Source: Sulfurospirillum diekertiae (GTDB lineage Bacteria; Campylobacterota; Campylobacteria; Campylobacterales; Sulfurospirillaceae). From it: 64,000 nucleotides of DNA. Made by a program: the position numbers and the translations under genes. The stretch is taken from the NCBI RefSeq assembly GCF_011769985.2, contig NZ_CP039734.2, positions 1,116,001 through 1,180,000 of the forward strand. The letters run 5' to 3'. Shown piece after piece: positions 62,119 through 64,000 of this stretch (position 1 is the first letter of the stretch; every line of letters begins with the position of its first letter). The notes under the pieces are model-generated. The model worked only from the letters and a program-made list of their open reading frames with translations, made no database searches and had not been told where the DNA came from.

Positions 62119-63813
62119 ATGAATATAAAGTATTGGCTTCCTAGGAGTTTTACTGTTTTAAGGGAGGGTTACTCTGTTGCAAAGTTATCGTCTGATATTG
62201 TAGCAGGGTCTACCGTTGCGATTATTGCCTTGCCTTTAGCAATGGCATTTGCAATAGCAAGTGGAGTTAGTCCCGAAAAAGGATTGTTTACAGCGGTTGT
62301 CGCAGGAATTATCATCTCTCTCTTTGGTGGGAGTAGGTATCAGATTGGAGGTCCTACAGGGGCTTTTGTTGTGGTACTTTATGCGGTTATTTTAAAACAT
62401 GGATACGATGGTTTAGTCATTGCTACATTTTTAGCAGGTATCATGCTCTTTTTTATGGGAGTTTTTAGACTTGGTAACATTATCAAGTATATTCCTTATC
62501 CTGTTACAGTTGGTTTTACCACAGGAATAGCGCTGATTATCTTCTCTTCGCAGATCAAAGATTTTTTGGGACTTCCTATTGCCAAAATGCCAGCAGAGTT
62601 TATCGATCAATGGAAACTTTACTCTATTGAATTTTTACATGTAAACTATTATGCATTGGCTATTGGAGTCGTGAGTATGGCTCTTTTGATTAAATTACGT
62701 CATCGTTTTCCTCATATTCCAACGCCCATTATTGTTATTATTCTCTCAGCGCTAGCTGTGTATCTTTTTAAACTTCCTGTGGAGACGATTGGTTCTAAAT
62801 TTGGTACACTCCCTGCTACTTTACCCTATCCATCTATTCCCGCTTTTTCACTGGAAAAAGTGCGTGCTGTTTTTCCAGATGCTATTACCATAGCGCTGTT
62901 AGGAGCCATTGAATCACTACTTTCGTGTGTTGTAGCTGATGGGATGACAGGAGATCGTCACCACTCCAATAAAGAGCTTATGGCTCAAGGTGCAGCCAAT
63001 ATTGCCTCTGTCCTTTTTGGTGGTATTGCAGCTACAGGTGCGATTGCAAGAACAGCAACGAATATTAAAGCAGGTGCTTATAGTCCCATTGCAGGTGTCG
63101 TACATTCACTAATGTTACTCATTTTTATGTTCTTGTTCTCCAAATTTATTGTGTTGATCCCTTTAGCAACATTGGCTGCTATCTTGATTGTTGTCGCATG
63201 GAATATGAGTGAATTTCACCATTTTAAAGCCATTGCTCTTAAATCCGAACGTAATGATATCGTTGTTCTTTTAATGACTTTTTTCCTCACAGTTTTGATT
63301 GATCTCAATACCGGTGTCCAAACAGGCATTATGTTAGCAGGACTGTTGTTTATTAAGCGTATGATTGATGTGACAGGAATAGTGGATACCAAAAATACCA
63401 TTGGAATGCCTTTAGATGAAGATGATGAACCTTTAGAAGTTGAGGATACAAATGCCATCTCTAAAAAAATTGTTCCCAAAGATGTTGAAGTTTATGAAAT
63501 TGATGGACCTTTCTTTTTTGGCGTTGCCGATCGTCTCAAAAATATCCTTAGTGAAGTAAGTCAAGCTCCCAAAGTCTTCATTTTACGCATGCGTCATGTA
63601 CCTATGATTGATGCAACAGGACTTCATGCGTTGGATGAATTTTTTGATCTTTGCCAAGGCAATGGAACGATTCTTGTACTTTCAGGGGTTAATGAGCACA
63701 TTAAGCTTAAAATACGTCGTCTTGGATTTGAGAAAAAAATAGGGACAGAAAACATCACAGACAATATTGATATGGCACTTAGCCGTGCACATAGATTATT
63801 AGAAAAGGAGTAA
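62119..63813 (+). CDS. SulP (SLC26) family anion transporter with STAS domain
   Basis: 564 residues. The membrane part (about 1-410) starts with SSDIVAGSTVAIIALPLAMA, the SulP signature, and GGSRYQIGGPTGAFVVV. The C-terminal STAS domain (about 455-560) includes FILRMRHVPMIDATGLHALD, with a Thr where anti-sigma antagonists carry the phosphorylated Ser/Thr. It may carry sulfate, bicarbonate or dicarboxylate. One palindrome copy at 62635. Confidence 0.92.
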   Translation: MNIKYWLPRSFTVLREGYSVAKLSSDIVAGSTVAIIALPLAMAFAIASGVSPEKGLFTAVVAGIIISLFGGSRYQIGGPTGAFVVVLYAVILKHGYDGLVIATFLAGIMLFFMGVFRLGNIIKYIPYPVTVGFTTGIALIIFSSQIKDFLGLPIAKMPAEFIDQWKLYSIEFLHVNYYALAIGVVSMALLIKLRHRFPHIPTPIIVIILSALAVYLFKLPVETIGSKFGTLPATLPYPSIPAFSLEKVRAVFPDAITIALLGAIESLLSCVVADGMTGDRHHSNKELMAQGAANIASVLFGGIAATGAIARTATNIKAGAYSPIAGVVHSLMLLIFMFLFSKFIVLIPLATLAAILIVVAWNMSEFHHFKAIALKSERNDIVVLLMTFFLTVLIDLNTGVQTGIMLAGLLFIKRMIDVTGIVDTKNTIGMPLDEDDEPLEVEDTNAISKKIVPKDVEVYEIDGPFFFGVADRLKNILSEVSQAPKVFILRMRHVPMIDATGLHALDEFFDLCQGNGTILVLSGVNEHIKLKIRRLGFEKKIGTENITDNIDMALSRAHRLLEKE

Positions 63814-63817
63814 ATAG

Positions 63818-64000
63818 ATGCCTTATGTTAATATCAAAATCACCAAAGAGGGTGCAACGAAAGAGCAAAAAGAAGAGCTTATTGCAGGAGTCACGAACCT
63901 TTTGGTGAGTGTCCTTGGTAAAAATCCAGCCACAACGGTTGTTACAATTGACGAAGTGGATATGGATAATTGGGGAATTGGTGGGCAACAGGTCAGCGAA
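63818..64000 (+). CDS. 4-oxalocrotonate tautomerase family protein (partial)
   Basis: The gene runs off the right edge; 61 codons are present. MPYVNIKITKEGATKEQKEE carries the catalytic Pro at position 2 after removal of Met; NWGIGGQQVSE is the typical end of the short members, so only a few residues are missing. Starts five bases after the SulP stop with AAAGGAG upstream. Confidence 0.85.
   Translation, partial: MPYVNIKITKEGATKEQKEELIAGVTNLLVSVLGKNPATTVVTIDEVDMDNWGIGGQQVSE

Larger units (their letters stand above)
964..62644. repeat. Dispersed palindrome TTACATGTAA, 32 exact copies
   Basis: Exact 10-base copies start at 964, 1261, 1852, 5716, 7878, 12108, 13437, 13831, 20529, 20542, 21250, 25819, 26049, 26507, 28296, 30059, 30827, 36664, 36722, 39074, 40680, 40716, 41824, 44154, 44612, 44634, 45962, 47791, 49494, 55638, 58255 and 62635. 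Many extend to TTTACATGTAAA. About two thirds lie in genes, usually read as LHV or FTCK; the rest lie between genes, more than the small intergenic share would give. None lies in cstA, cmeABC, flgI, flgK or motAB. This entry spans the set, not one element. Confidence 0.9.

Noticed and set aside
1..64000. tRNA genes, rRNA genes, CRISPR arrays, insertion sequences, prophage genes
   Set aside because: None recognised on either strand; no regularly spaced repeats or transposase motifs seen.

Overview
The window looks like a chromosome segment of a Campylobacterota bacterium, most likely Sulfurospirillum or a close relative. I base this on the flagellar gene order (flaG-fliD-fliS on one side; flgI, a rod-binding flgJ-like gene, flgM, flgN and flgK on the other), a CmeABC-type efflux operon behind a TetR regulator, an iorAB/paaK cluster, nifT-nifA, and the DUF5644/HdrB-like pair. 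The genus is an inference from protein style and gene order; no rRNA is present.

Layout. 1-5.2 kb: end of a SlyD-type isomerase, an aminotransferase, and the operon cstA/btsT - ybdD - yjiA (carboxylate uptake, small partner, metal GTPase). 5.2-10.5 kb: aldo/keto reductase, a FrdA/NadB-type flavoprotein, nifT, a nifA-type sigma-54 activator with no DNA-binding domain, and a SIR2-like protein. 10.5-12.7 kb: superoxide reductase and two proteins that look like iron-sulfur subunits that have lost their cysteines. 12.8-20.3 kb: thiL, truD, the RNase P RNA, a cation/proton antiporter, a large Cache-PAS-GGDEF-EAL protein, a small HTH regulator and a diguanylate cyclase. 20.3-23.4 kb: TPP riboswitch, thiD, cytX and a broken thiM. 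23.4-30 kb: ferritin-like protein, soluble CZB chemoreceptor, PhnP-like hydrolase, a very acidic small protein, an ABC-F ATPase, motB and motA. 30.1-36.7 kb: tetR and the cmeABC-type pump with a clear operator. 36.9-42.2 kb: a new 51-aa ORF, the DUF4130/radical-SAM pair, nitroreductase, photolyase and DUF523-DUF1722. 42.3-44.6 kb: an AT-rich accessory island (soluble GT51 transglycosylase, nucleotidyltransferase, RhuM-Fic fusion). 44.6-50.1 kb: paaK - ACT - paaK - iorB - iorA. 50.2-52.1 kb: a symporter with its small accessory protein. 52.1-60.6 kb: flagellar genes with recognisable sigma-28 and sigma-54 promoters. 60.6-64 kb: ABC permease, DUF2400 protein, SulP transporter, start of a tautomerase.

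Two features cut across the window. First, the palindrome TTACATGTAA occurs 32 times exactly, about once per 2 kb, inside genes and between them, where chance predicts well under one. It behaves like a highly iterated palindrome of unknown function. Second, five reading-frame breaks (two in thiM, one each in the nucleotidyltransferase, the symporter and fliD) are all explained by a single extra base. This points to insertion-type sequencing errors at least as much as to real pseudogenes, so those genes may be intact in the organism.
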